Shown: positions 35,790-49,779 of the stretch, one piece after another
Position numbering within the stretch: the first letter of the stretch is position 1
Layout of the letters: every line of letters starts with the position of its first letter
Assembly (NCBI GenBank): GCA_032173965.1
Contig: CM063284.1
Location: 132,175,125 to 132,239,124 of the forward strand
Reading direction: 5' to 3'
Length of the DNA stretch: 64,000 nucleotides
Source of the DNA: Sitta carolinensis
Lineage: Eukaryota > Chordata > Aves > Passeriformes > Sittidae
Made by a program: the position numbers and the translations under genes
Notes under the pieces: generated by a model
The model's database searches: none
The model's input: the letters and a program-made list of their open reading frames with translations, nothing else
What the model was told of the DNA's origin: nothing

Positions 35790-36830
35790 ATATCACCAAG
35801 GACAAATAATGCCTGACAAATTTGGTGGCCTCCTACAACAGGTCACAGCGTTGGTGGATGAGGGACAAGCAACTGACTAAGTCATCTACTTGGTCTTTTG
35901 CAAAGCATTTGACACAGTCCTGCATGACATCCATGTCTCTAAACTAGAGAGGTATGGATTTGATGGACAAACCACTTGGTGAATCAGGAACTACGGAATT
36001 GTCTGATCTTTGCACTCAAAGACTTGTGGTCAAGAGCTCAATGTTCCAGTGCAGACCAGTAACAAGTGGTGTTCCTCAGGGGCCAGTCTTGGGACCAGCA
36101 CTGTTTAATGTCTTTGTTGATGGCATGGACAGTGCAATCAAGTGCACTCTCAGCACGTCCACTCCAAGCTGTGTGGTGTGGTTAACATTCTGGAGGGAAG
36201 GGATATCATCCAGAGGGACCTAGACAGGCTTGAGAGGTGAGGCTGGGCAAACCTCAAGAAGTTCAGCAAGGCCAAGTACCAGATCCTGCACCTGGGCTGG
36301 GGCAATCCCAAACACAAATATGGGCTGGGCAGGGAACACGGGGACACTTGGAAGTGTTGATGGACAAGAAGCTCCCTATGAGCTTACAGCCCAGAAAACC
36401 AACCACATCCCAGGCTGCATCAAAAGCAGAATGGCCAGCAGGTCAAGGGAGATGATTTTGCCCTTCTGTTCCACTCCAGTGAGACCCTACCTGGAGTGTT
36501 GTGTCCAGCTCTGGAGCACCAGCACAAGAAAGACATGGACCTGTTAGAGTGAGCCCAGAGGAGGCCCACAAAGATAACCAGAGGACTGGAACACCTCCTT
36601 GTCTTCTTTGGAGAGAAGCTGGGGTTGTTCAGCTTAGAGAAGAGTCTGAGAAGACCTGAGAGCAGCCTTTAGTGCCTAAAGGGGGCTTACAAGAAATCTG
36701 GAGAGAGACTTTTTACATTGGACATATAGTGACAGGATGGGGTAATGGCTTTAAACTGAAAGATGGCTGGTTTAGATTAGATATAAGAAATTCTTTACTG
36801 AACTTGCCCTCATGAAAAAGACAATACAAA
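35790..36830 (+). mobile_element. CR1 LINE, decayed reverse-transcriptase region and 3' part
   Basis: The + strand encodes broken pieces of CR1 ORF2: [57 protein letters not shown]. Stops and frameshifts separate the pieces, and the segment after the VPQG block, where the catalytic ADD motif should be, is disrupted. The 3' untranslated part (GGTTTAGATTAGATATAAGA, AATTCTTTACTG) follows but the terminal repeats are missing. It is an old, dead copy. Confidence 0.9.
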
Positions 36831-37501
36831 AGTAATTGGAATAAAAGCATGGCAGGTTTCAGGCCTACTGTCATCATAGATAAGATATGAGTAATTTTCC
36901 TGTAAACATCAGTCTTATGGAGACAGAATATTTTGGTGGATGGAACTAGGTCTGTAAATAAATAAAACAAAAATCTTTATTGCTGTTTTCAATAGCTTCC
37001 TTCATGGCTGGCCAGGTCATTAAATTCTTTTCTGTGTGGCCAGTTTCCCCATGTGCCTGAGATACTGCTGGCTGGGCATCTTTGTGCTATAGTTAAGATG
37101 CTAAATGAAGTGCTAATTGTTATCAACATTTGATGTCATTACTGTGGAATATACAGCCAGCTCCTTATTGTTATGTGTAAAGGGCAGTTCAGGACTGTGC
37201 AAATAAGTGATAAAAAAAGGATGAAGAATACATTAGAGCAAGAGCCGGGGAAGGAGAGCAGAGACAAACAGCTCCATTAGATCAGTGCACAGAGTGGCTT
37301 CCAGTCACTCCAGTTTCTGAATGGATTTTAGGGCTAAGTGTGGTTTGGACATGAGTGGAACCTGTGCATCCAAATGCAGGAAAGTAAATAAACCTTCTGA
37401 AAACAAGAGGGCATATACAGAGATACAGAGACAAAAGCAGTTGTTTCCTTCCCAGTCCACATGCTTCCTGGGGGTTCTGACACCTACTCCTGTTGTCTTT
37501 G

Positions 37502-38902
37502 TGTCATGGTTTCAATTCAAAACCAAGCAGAAACACCAATTTCTGTTCTGGTTCGATTTTGCCAATTTAAAAGTTTCCAATCAAGAGTAAAGCAGGCTTA
37601 AGCTTAAGAGTAATAAGACTTTATTAACTAACACTAAAAGAAAGAAAAACAACAAGAATGAGAATGAAATCTTTAAAACACTCTTCCCCTCCCCACACCT
37701 TTTCTCCCAACCAACAATGTAAAGAAAACAACACTCAGAAATCTCAGTCAGTTTTCCACCTCTAAAACAGTCTTTCTTCAGTTCACACAGGGAGGGAAGC
37801 ACCTCTCGTTCACTATGGTCAATTTCCACCCAAGAAAACAGTTCTCTTGTAGATCCATTCTTCATGAACAGCAACCGCCTGGATCCTTTGTGTTCATGAA
37901 ATTCCTCCCATGTTCACAGTTGTGTCTCTGGGCCACATCGATGTATGGGGTCTTATTTTAAAGATAACATGTTCAAAACAAAGGTCCTCTTTGTCTTTGG
38001 ATCCACCTTCACCTCCAAGGAACAGAGATTCACTTCTTCTTCGAGGGCAAAGAGTCTTTATCACTTCATCTCTTTGTTCAACTTCTCATGAAATCAACAG
38101 TCCCCTCAACATTTCACTCCTTTGCTCAGGTCTACAATTTGAAATCTTTTATCTCCCCCATAATTCTTTATGGTTTAAAGGAAAAATCTCAATATATTAT
38201 AGCAAATCACCTTAGTTCACAACAGTTTTTTACAGCTCAAAAGCAACTTCCCACACTCCTTCCACCTGGACTTTTACTCCTTTATTGACTTTGATACTTC
38301 ATGTGGTCTTTACACATCTGTATTCTAATTTTCTCTCACTGGAGAGAGGATGGAGGCTTTCCAATTCCCATCTGCGCCCTGATGCACTGAAAGAGTTAAC
38401 AAGAGACAGTGTCGGACCTGGCCGGTTGTGTTGGAGCTGTGCCAAGCCAGGCCGGGCAGTCCATGGTGTCACATTTCAAAGCCGTGCTGGGGAGAGGGTG
38501 GGTAGCAAAGGCAGCCGCTCGCTGGTCATTTGCAGCCAGGAGGGAAAGTTGGACAGATCCCAAATTCTTTTCCACCCCTCGGTCTCATCGGTGTTCCAGC
38601 CTCCCTCATCGTGCCTCCCCCCTCTCTCCCCAGCACAGCCAAGGCAGGTTCAGCCGGGGCCAGCAGCAGAGCAGACTCTGTGCCGCAGATGTTCCCAAAT
38701 CAGCTGAGCCTGCCTGGCCCGAGGGGCCTCCCCCTGCCCAGGGCCGAGAGAGGGCAGAGGTGTGTGCTCTGACAGCCGGGAGGAAAGAGACCTGCACGGG
38801 CTGCTTTCAAAAGGAATAACAACTAGAAAATGCTTTCCCATTGGTCCAATACCAATCTCAAACCCAGCCAGCTCACTTCCATGGGCTGGTCAAACCAGGA
38901 CA
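37502..38902 (-). mobile_element. Solo LTR of an endogenous retrovirus (ERVL-like), 1,401 bp
   Basis: Begins TGTCATGGTTT and ends AAACCAGGACA, 11 bp imperfect terminal inverted repeats with TG...CA ends. It is flanked by the same 5 bp, CTTTG, at 37497-37501 and 38903-38907, a target-site duplication of the length usual for ERVL. An AATAAA on the - strand (37620-37625), about 120 bp from the low-coordinate end, and CCAAT boxes near the other end suggest - orientation. No retroviral gene is present. The family name is not determined. Confidence 0.85.
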
Positions 38903-38907
38903 CTTTG

Positions 38908-41900
38908 GGACACAAATAGTAGGATTGTTCTCTTAACAGGTGTCACAGCTATCAAAGTAGAATCTTCAGCCCTTATTTTTCATCTCTAAAATACTGTAGA
39001 GCCAGCAACAGTTTACACTTCTCCACTGTGTCCTTGAAAAGGATTATCTTTTGAAGAGTAAAGGAAGGCATTAATGCTAAATCGTTTCTTGCTTGTGCTC
39101 CACCGGAATTGAAAGTAAAATTTACTTCTGACTTTGGTGAGAGAAAATTTAGTCAGTGAATGCTTGTCTCCTACATAAAGAGTACAGCTGTGGTACTGTA
39201 TGTTCTGTAGTGTGGACTGATGCGAACTAGGAACAGGACTGTGATAATTAAATGATTTTGCATATGCCACAAAAAGTCTTTAGATAATCATAATTTTGAT
39301 CAAATTAGAACCAAAAGTCTACTGGAAAAAGTTCACATGGAACATCAGCAATCCCTGAGCCAGATGCAGTCCCCAATAGTTTAATATAAAATCTACCTAT
39401 CACAAAAGAAACAGAAGGTAAACAATGCTATGTGCCACATACGAGAATGCATACATTTGGGCTCATCCTCCCCTTTCTGTGATCAAATACTCTCTTGCCA
39501 CAGCTGCGTCTACATCAAGCAATGGTGCTGTGGAACAAAGATATGGCGGCACAAATTTCTTTAACAGAATTGGAATGGCAGCTGTACAAAAAATGATGGT
39601 GAATCAATGATTCCTAAATGGAAAAAGTCAAAATTAGTAGGGGAAAGAAAAATATCATTGTACTTCCAAAAAAGCAGTATAAACAAAGGAGAAAAAAAAA
39701 AAATTCAAATCACAATAAATGGAGCAGACAGGGATTTCACAAGCCTTTGTTGATTTTATGCAAGTTTCTGAAACAGAAGGTTTTAAAAAAAAAAGTGATT
39801 TCTTAAGTTTTATTCCATTTGTAAAGAGACAGATTTTCATATATTGAATATAATGAAATAGTGAAAGAATTATGCAAATGATCATATGTTTGGTAACATC
39901 ATGAGTTATACTGTTAAAAAAAGAGCTATTTCCCAAATTCCCAACTTGCAGTCAAGACATGGCTAATGTGTGTATTCAGGCCCAAGAAGCAGAAAACACA
40001 CCAGGTTTCAGAGCTGCAACATGAAAATTCATGTGACACTGTTTTCTGGATTTTAGTTCTATATTAATTGTTCCCCCTCTGAAGTCCTCCGGGTTTGGGA
40101 GATCTGTCTGAAACACATACACTGTTTATTTTAGCAACAACACACCCTTGGTTAGATAAATAGGGCTTTTAAACAAGTAGAACTCTCTATGTGTCGTTCT
40201 TACCTAGAGGTTTAACTTAGGCAAGTGTAATTTCTCTTTCATTGCCATTATGTTCTATATTATCATTTGATTTCTGAGAACAAAATAAAACCACACCCAC
40301 AAAAACACCTCCTTCCAGTCCCTGTTCCTTGCTCAAAGCCCTTTAAACAATGCCAAGATTCTTCTGTCTTTTGTGGTTTTAAATATTATGTAGCTCGTCT
40401 GCAATGGAAATAAAGTTATCAAAGAAACATTTTTATACTGTTCCTTTACTCCTCTGTTTTTGAATAGAGGTGCCTTACTCTGAGAAAGTTTTCTTGTTCC
40501 TCATCCTTGTTTTTCCAGGAACATGTTGAACCACCTTTACAGACAAGTGCTCCAATCTAAAATGTAACCCAGTCAACACATAAAATTGTTAATTGTAATT
40601 CAGTCTCTACAGGCCCATCTTAGCAAATGACAGCCCACCCAACGTAGGCCACAAGCACTGCTAGTCTGCATTCAGCTCCAGAAAGTGTTCAGGGTAAGAA
40701 CTGCACGGGAGCAGAGCTACTCCCTTAAGAATTGAAAGCAGGAACCACAACATGAGGACAAAAGACAAAGTTTTCATGCTCCTACTCAAAGCACGCTTTG
40801 GTTCATGTGCTGTGACATGGTTTAGTTTCACACAAGGCAAAATTCTTGAGTTGCAAACATCATCTACCATACAGAAACTATTATATGGCAGACAATGCTT
40901 GCATGACGTGCCCAGCAATCCTGGTGGAGTCCCTGCTTGTCCCTGGTACATTTGCCAGTGCTCCTCTCCTTGGTTATGGATGTGTTACTCTAAGTCTGAG
41001 CAGAAGATTCACATGGGTACCCTTCAGTAGTCCAAAGCCATTGAAACAAGAAGTGTTCTTCATATGCTAATAGACTTTAGGCCAGACCCTTTGTTCGCTT
41101 CTATTTTTTCCAGATGTGACCAGTGAACATCAGACCCCCAGGAAAGCAGGAGGTGACCAATTTCTGCTCTGGACACAGCTGTAATTTTGCTCTACTAATT
41201 CTCACAGAAAATGATGGACCAGCTTCCCTGTGGGTGTTAAACAGTGGCTGTGAAATGGGAAAGCCTCCTTCAAATAGAAGATCAGACTCTCCAAAGGGCA
41301 TTACCTTTGCACCTTCCTTGGTTAGGGTCAAGGTACTGGCTTGGGAAGCTCTTGGCTCAGCGTGCTCCTCTTGGAGGAGCGAGCTGCACAGAGAGGAGAA
41401 GGGAGGCCTTGCTCAGGTTGGGGTCAGCACCCTACAAGGCTGACATGTAAAAATTTGCAGCAGTAGGTTTTAACCTAGGAATATCTTTGCTGTTTATTCA
41501 AGTTACCTAGTACAATACAGAGCTCATTGTGACAGAAAAACATTGGCCCAGGTTATGCATAAACGTCACTCTGCAATTGGTTCCTGTGGCAATTTTTAGA
41601 CATTTTACTCATAGATTTCTGAACATCTCATTTTAGTCTGTTTTAATTCACACTGAGGTGATGACATGATTAGTGTTACGAGATGTTGGCAAGTTTTCAT
41701 TTCTGTGCCTGAAATTAGAGTCTAGAAACAGTGAAGGGTGTCTCAAATTTGTTGTGACTTGTATCATCATAGTGCAGTCACATCAATCAAATCATGTCCA
41801 TTTATGAAAAGAGAGTTCATGAATACAATTAAAAGCAAAACTAAAATAAAAAGTACCCAGAGATAATGTATTTCTTGACTTCTTTATAATCTGGTGAATT

Positions 41901-44900
41901 AATTGTGAGCCTGAAAATTTATTCATTGTTTCCAATTACATTACCTGGTCTAGTCATATATTCTTCCTAAAGAAATGCCATTTCTTTCATTTATTTTGTT
42001 ATTGGAAAAATCTACCAATTTAGGATTACTATGTTTTGCAAAGACTTCATAATTTATATCTGATATTTGATGGTATTGTAGATATAATAGATTTTATTTA
42101 TAATCATAACCTTGTGATCATTTTAAGTCCTCAGAGTCAGGGAGTTTCTGACTACAAAATCCCCAGACGAGCTAAAATCCATCTCAGATTATGGTCCCAG
42201 GTTTGAAAGGTGAGGCACAGTCAGACATGTGAGGCTTCTAGAAAGTAGTCACATCATCTGTTCATGTTTTTTTTAACTTGCTATTGGCATAAACTTTTAA
42301 AAATATCTATACTTAAACCAGCCTGTTTTAACTTTACTGTTTTGTTTGAAATAATATAATTAGGAAATTATGGGTCTCAGTTTTCTACTGCATTGAAACT
42401 TTTGAGCTTCATGATTAACAAAACTGGCAATAGATAACAGTATAAGCAACCTTATTTGGTTAAATAAGTTCAGGATACATTTTCCTGAAACAAATTTGGC
42501 CATGTTCAATACAGCATTACATGTAAACGTCTGGAAAAATTGCAGTGTTTTTCCAAGCGGGAGGCATGAGATTACTATAATCCATAGCCCCCACCACAGT
42601 ATTAATTAGTGTGTCTCACTAACCAGGGACATAATATTTGTAAATGAAACTCTAGAAGGGCATCAGTAAGGAACAGGATGTTGAAGCCAAATGGAAAACA
42701 TGAACCAATAAAAAGGCTGAACTAGCTAGAAGTGCAAGCTCGGCCTTTGAAGTTAGTTCAAGTACTGCATGCTTTAATTTTGGTGTAATCTTATGATGGA
42801 GGTACAAACAAGGACTCAGAAACAGATTTTGTAACATTTGGCCCAATTGTAGATGAATCAGTTTGTTGATGGTTACCAACAATTGCACAGCCAGAGAAGC
42901 TGTGGTCTTTGTTAAATTAGATTGAATAATTGGCTTCAGTGGGAGTTTCGGGTGCAGAGCAAATGAAGTGTCACGGCCCTTGACTCTCGTAAGATTCCTT
43001 AGCAGAATCTAAGCTTTTGCCTTCAGAACAACCTGAATATGGATTCAGAGAACATGAGTCCCTCAAGGGTTCATCTACTCACTCTCCTGCCCCAGTATGG
43101 GCCTTAACTTAATTAGTTATTCCTGGCAGATGTGCATTCCTTATCTGTTTTAGAGCCCCTCTGATGACAATAAGGATACCAAAAGCTCTCTGGGCAGTTT
43201 GTTTCCAATGCTTAACTGTTGTCTCGGAATACAATCTTTGATTAGTACTACATTACCTTGTCAAGCCCAACTAAACCTATGTCTTTCTGTGTTTTGGTTT
43301 TGTTTTGTTATTTTTTAATATACTTTCATGTGGAACTCCAGTGACAAAGCTGCGCTTTTCTGGTGTTTCACTCAAAAAAAAAAAAAAAATTTCACTGTTT
43401 TAGTCCTTTGGACAGCTTTCTGAAGGCCTACTATTGCCAGGTGCTGAGCATCTCTGGAGACATGAATTAAGAGAATGAGTTTCAATACATTCAGCAAATT
43501 ACAGGATCAGGCAGCCAGGAGTTAAGATGATCTTTGAACTGGAAAGTCATAACTGAAAAATGAACATAATCATGCACACTCTCCTTTTTCAGATCAAGCA
43601 TTCACTTCATTAGCTTGAGAATAGTAAATAATTTATTGTAGTCTTTAGTGAGTAGCCCAACACATGCTGTTAATTACTTTCTCATTTGGGAGAAAAAACA
43701 CAGCAACAGTGAATTTTTTACTGAGTATGCTTTCTAGTAGATAAAGAACTCCCCAAAAATGCATTTATTTCTCTTTTCAGCAGCCATACTGATCTGTAGA
43801 AGGAGCCATATTCCTCAACAAAGCAAGTGTAATGGCTCTGCTTCTCAAATGCAAGCGAGTACAGACACAAACATTGTAACAAAACAATGATTTGTTTTAA
43901 TCAAAAAATTAATCTTTTAATTTCAAAAAAAATTAACACAGAGGAAAATGGTAGAATTATTGTATTAGAAAAAAATTATGTACACAAAACTTAAGCCATA
44001 TATGATTATGACAGTAACACAGTTCACCAAAGAAGGCAATTTTATGCATTTGTTGGATTGTGTGTGTGTGTATACATATATGCACGTATACATGCCTGTA
44101 AATGCATATGCACATACAAAACTTTAAGGATGTAAATTATTCTAGAGATGTGATAGATTCAGCTCCCAAAGTATCATTTTCAGTTGTGAGTGGTAGCCAA
44201 GCCAATCAGAGTCTGGGGTTTACAAACCTTGCAGCTGGGATGAAATCCATTGAATTGCCTATGGATGAAAACTACTAAGAATGCTATAAGTTTGTTGATT
44301 GCATTTACTGAGCTATAGTCACCATGGCCTATTGTAATGAATAATTCCAAGGCAATCTCTGCATTTACTGACTTAGTCAGATGGGGAATATTGCATAAAC
44401 TATTGTGTGCCTGTGCATTCCTTGAGTGTGATGCTGTGGTCTTTTTCTTGCTTGCCGTGTCATTTGTTTCATTTAACTGTCTCATTAATGGCAAGATTGC
44501 TTTGCTTTGTTCAAAAATCCTATTCTGAGAAGCAAGTATTACTTTCTTCTTTTACTTCTTGCCAACAAAAGATTTTCAAATTCATGTGGTACAGAGGAAT
44601 CATACAAGATTGTTTGAGAGCAAAAAGAAATATCTAAAATTAAAAGCACAAATCCACTTACTACATTGCCATTTTTCCTTTGACATGGAATGAAATCTTA
44701 ACGTGAGAAATGCACACAGTTCATCAGCATACTCTGAGCAAATACATAATTAACATGTGGAATAAGCAAAGCTGTTGTCAGCGCTTTCACATATGTTACC
44801 ACGAAACTAAAATATTTTAATTAGTAGAGAAATAGAGGAAAATCCAAGTAAATACAGCCTGTGCTTGACATAAAAATTAGTTTGACACTATGAGTATTAA

Positions 44901-47900
44901 AAATAAGAGAATCTCATGTCTACCTTAACTACCCTTACCATGCTAGGACAGCTTAGTGGGTCCTGCATAATTCAAATTTGCTCCAGTGCTCTGATAAATA
45001 CTTTGCAGAGGAGTCTCCACTGTGACCATTGTGCAAATGCTTTACTAAATCATTGGTAGAAATAAAAATGCACGAGTTCAACAGCAGGTAGGTAGAAAGT
45101 GTAGACTTTGGTGTTTTGCAAAATCAAATTTGCTGGACTGAAAGAGCCTTTTTGGAAGGCTACACTATAAGAGGAGAAAAGAAAACTATAGCAGTACCAT
45201 GTGGCTTCTGACTTGGGAACTACAGTTTAGCCTATTAGACGTGGACCTATTCCAAAAGTGCACATTCAGACAATCATGCATGAAGGAGTTAGAAACACAG
45301 ATGTGAATTATAACTCTCTGAAATCCTGGGAGTGCTCAAAATTAGGCGGGTTTGAACTGTAAGTACAGATCCATATCTAAATTTTTTGTTAAAACCTGTC
45401 TTTCCCTAACATTTTTTACAGTAACTACTGAATGTATTAAAACCAACAATGTTCCATAAGCTTAAAAAAAATACTAGTTCACCTCATCTTAGCTGTATTC
45501 AGACACGATTCACAATGGCTGGCCAAAAACATTTCTATGAAAAGGTATTAACAAAAATCACCAGTTGAATGTAATAGGACAGTTTAAATAGGTCAAATTT
45601 AAGCCAGATTACTAGAGCTCCACTGACCACATCCAACTTCACAGTAATCAATTTGACCGAGCATTTAACATTAGAAATAAATAATTGGAGGATTTTCTTT
45701 TCCAGGTTTGGGACAGAACTTTGAAACATCTGTTCTCTCTTCAGTCCTTTTTATGCACACATGCTGAAGTCAATATTTTTGACTAGAACAATGGTGTTGG
45801 TTGGGACTGGAGCTGGCCATTTCACAAGCATACAAGAGGTAGAGGATGGAAAATGTACCTGTAACACTGTATTGGGCTAAAGGCACAGAAGGAGCAATGA
45901 AGAAGCAGCTGCCATTTTTCAGTGCTCTCAACAGCAGGAAACTGAGGGTCCCAAATCAATGTGAATATCCAGTTCATTGATGCTTTTATTTGTAGATTTC
46001 ATTAGTGCAGGTTTTCTTTTTTTAAGTCAAACATATTTGCAAAGTGAATCACAGTGATTCTTCTCATGTAAATAATGTAGAAGGTGTGGCACAAATCAGT
46101 CTGGCCTTGGCCACCCCAGACTGGTCCACCAGTCTGCTCCACTAGGTCTACTATTGTATCTGCAAAACACCTCTCCCCATTGCTGATCACAATATCTGGT
46201 GACTAAAAAGTAGATTTTTGCACCTTGAAGGAGTCAAATGAACAAACAGTTCATGGTCTAAGACAGTTCCTCATTAACAGGACTTTAAGAAACAGCCATT
46301 AAAAAGGGATCATGAGGAGCACAGAGGCAATGGCAGAGGAGCACAGAGGCAATGGCAGAGCAGCATTGCACAGAATCAAAGGAAAAAACATTTTGTCCCT
46401 TTTAAATGGCCTGGTCATGGCTACTCCCATTCTTGTAAACTGACAGAAGTATGCACCTTAGTAACATAATGCAGCACTATGTGGTTTCAGGAATTCATCT
46501 CATGGTCTGATATTTTGTGTCAGCAGCAGGGGAGAAGTCTAAGCAAAATGTATAAAGCCCCTTCTGAAGCATGTAATCATAACTTGTGTTGATAGCAAAA
46601 GTATTTGAACGAGCAATTTTGGGACTGTACTCTCAAAAATTATAAATTGCTTTAATAAACATGTCAGGTCTGATGAGAAAAAAGTGAAATACACAGTAAT
46701 AGCATCTTAATGTAAATATTATATAAATTTAAATTATATCTTTAAAAAATCCAAAATAATCCCTCTACTATTATAGTCCATTAATTGGGAGTAAACATCA
46801 GAAGTAAGCCTGAATGAGTATGATTGCATTGTGTATTTTAACACCACTAGAGCGGAAATCTATCCAGAAGTTTTCTAGGCTTGCAGGTTTCCAAAAAAGA
46901 GCATTTGTTTTATTGTCTGTAACAGCAAACTTTTCAAAGAACTGTTGTTCTGCTGTAGAGGCTTCTGAATGTCACAAAGTATAAGTTCTTAAACAAGGAA
47001 TAAATTTTAATTGTCTGAAGGGAGAGATGCTAGAGTTGTTGAGAAAAGCTTTTCTAGCTCTTTAAAACTGCTGAGCTCACATAAGTGGTAAATCACCAAC
47101 CTGAGAGAGAATAGATCTCAAGAGCAAGAGAGAAAGATAAAAGCAGTACAAGTGTTCTGAAGTTATATAGATTCACCATTCAGAGTAATAATATTTAGTC
47201 AGTTCTCAGACTCTCTGCTGGAACTGGTCCCTCAGGATGAGACTTAAACCACTATTCCATTACTGGTGTATCACCAAATAGCAATTCTAGGGTATTTGCC
47301 ATTGCATTAGATTAGATCCAGTAACCCAGAAATTTAAGAGTCTCTGTCTTTTTATGTATTCTCTGTTCAATTGCCCAATTTTTCTTTAAAATTGACACAT
47401 AAAATGAAAATAATTATATGAATGTAGTTCTATCAGAACTAATACATGTAATCCTTCTCAGTTGTGTACTGAAGACATGGCCTTGGCACTAAAACGGTGC
47501 ATGTGTGTGTACATACACCCATATGTTTCAGCTACCACAGAGACAGAAGAGCAAACTAGAATGAGAATAAAGTTCAGTTTGCAGCACTTTGAGTGAATAG
47601 GGCCTGTTTGAAAAATTCTATTCACTAATTAAGTACGTGAAGTAATTCTTTTTAGGTTTCATAAACACGTACGGTATTAATGATCATAATTGTCTGGGAC
47701 AGTAGTTTTTTGCATGAGGTAAATTTGCTGGTAAATTTTTGTTAACTATTTGACAAGGCTGGAACATTTACAAGGAGTTTTATAATTTGTAACAAATATA
47801 TGGATAATATTTTTAATTTTTTAAGTGTTAATCATGTCAGAACCACAAGCATAAGATAAGCAGTGTCAACATGTTCTTTAGCTGCCTCGAAATTCCATGA

Positions 47901-49779
47901 AGGCAAGAATACAGCAACGCATAAGCAGCCTGCCATGCCCCAGCATTTGGTTGCGTGCACTGTACTGACCACAGCAGTAGAAGATGGCCTTCCATGTGCT
48001 TTTTAGGATGACATACATCACTGCATTTATGGCACTTCATGATTCTTCTCTGCCTTTCACATTAATGAGCGGTAGGCCACACAGTACCACATGTGCTTTG
48101 CTCACTACAAGATGCTGCATTCCAACCTCCTGAGATGTATTAGACATTAAAGTTTACTGCATTTGTGAAATTGGGGAAAACATAAAAACCAGAGAAAGTA
48201 TTTTGTGTTTTACTCCCTTGGAGCTTCCACCAAAAACATATTTTTCAGGTAACTCAAACACAGAACGAGCACAAACTCTGAACCATGGACAAAACAGGAA
48301 CTGAACCAACTTCCTTGCTCCTTCTTAAGAATATATGAGCAGGGCACCTACATCCATAAAAGAAAGTGCATTTCTTCTCTGCCAGCCTGTAAGAAGCAAT
48401 TCCCAATGGAAAACCCTTACAATTCTTGGTCACTCTTGTGCCAAGAGTGAAGAAGACTATTAGTTTTCCTTAGCTGCCATTCCACACTGAGGAGGAACCC
48501 ACTCTTGGATGGGCCTTAGCAGCATGATCTGGGAGCTCAAACTGAAGAACCTGTACTTATGCCAAAGGAGACAGGGCTACATGGCTCATGCTCCTTGTCC
48601 AAGGGGTCAGGACAAGTAGAAGAAGACAGTTCCATCCCTAACTCAGGGCTAATCCTCGGGAACTGAGCTCTCTGGAACTTGCTTTCTTTTACATGCGTTA
48701 CACACATGTAGCGAAGAATGCAGCCAAAAGCTTTGTGGCTAGGGACTGGTTTTTAAAGTGGTCAGAAGAATGTGGAGAGGTCTAGTATCATCCTGTCTCT
48801 CTCCTAGTTGTTAATTTTCCCCCCGCCCCCTCTTAATTTCTCAATTAATCCTTGGTCTTTAGTCCCCACATCAACCGTGCCCCAAGTCTTTTTAAAACTT
48901 TTTAGAAGTAGGGAGAGCTACACAAGAGCTATGAGCTCCTGCAACTTTCTGTTGAGTAATGACCTTGGGACTAATGATATTGTATTGAAGGTCCCAATCC
49001 TAATCTGTGTCCTGATAGATTTTAAGCCTTTCTTGTGGATCAAAACTCAGAAATGAAACAGAAATGAACTTTGGAACAGGAATCATACTGAACTGGGAGG
49101 AAATAACAAGAGCATTTGGCTTTACAATAACTCAGAGACCTCATGAGTTATCCTTAATAAGCAGAAGTTGTGTGAATTGCATAAGGAGAGCACAGTGTGC
49201 CAAAATACCCAGTTCAAGGCACTGATTTACTTATTCATTAGATCAGGGACTGAAGAACTGGGTTTGATTATTAGATGTTTAAGATGGAGACTACCTAGTA
49301 GTTTGTACTACTAGGAATGCAGAATTTTACTGTGATTTGAGCCTCAAGGTGTATTGTTAAATTATTAACACAAGAGTCAGTGTCACATTCAGGTTGATAT
49401 GGAACACATTGGAAGATGTTTATTTTCTACCCTTGATTTTTAAAAATATCCCAAGTTTCCAATCTTTGCTCTAGAATTGTAAGAACAAACCTTGCATACA
49501 CATTACATTTGTGTCTCCTGGCCACTTCCATTGAATGTCTCTGTATTCCCTTCCTCGGAGAGATTTTAATGTGCCTGAAAAGGTAACAAAATATCATTGC
49601 TGTGTTCAGCCAGTTGAAGTAACCAGAACAATTCTTCAATAAATGCATCAACTCAAATTGGGGAAATCAATTTATAGCAAATTAGAATAAATCATTACTG
49701 ATTCAGGTAGTGGGGGAGAAAGGCAAAGAAAATAAGAACATTTACACGCTTAGAGAAAACACTTTTCTTCCATGTTTCC
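38908..49779. other. Intergenic region between COX6C and RGS22
   Basis: Nearly 11 kb of AT-rich DNA. It holds A/T runs, a TG/TA tract at 44058-44082 and a perfect 22 bp tandem duplication at 46314-46357. None of the ORFs (the longest are about 105 codons) has a recognisable domain, codon structure or splice context. Confidence 0.65.
46314..46357. repeat. Perfect 22 bp tandem duplication
   Basis: The unit GAGGAGCACAGAGGCAATGG plus CA occurs twice back to back without a mismatch, followed by a partial third start (GAGCAGCA). Confidence 0.92.
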
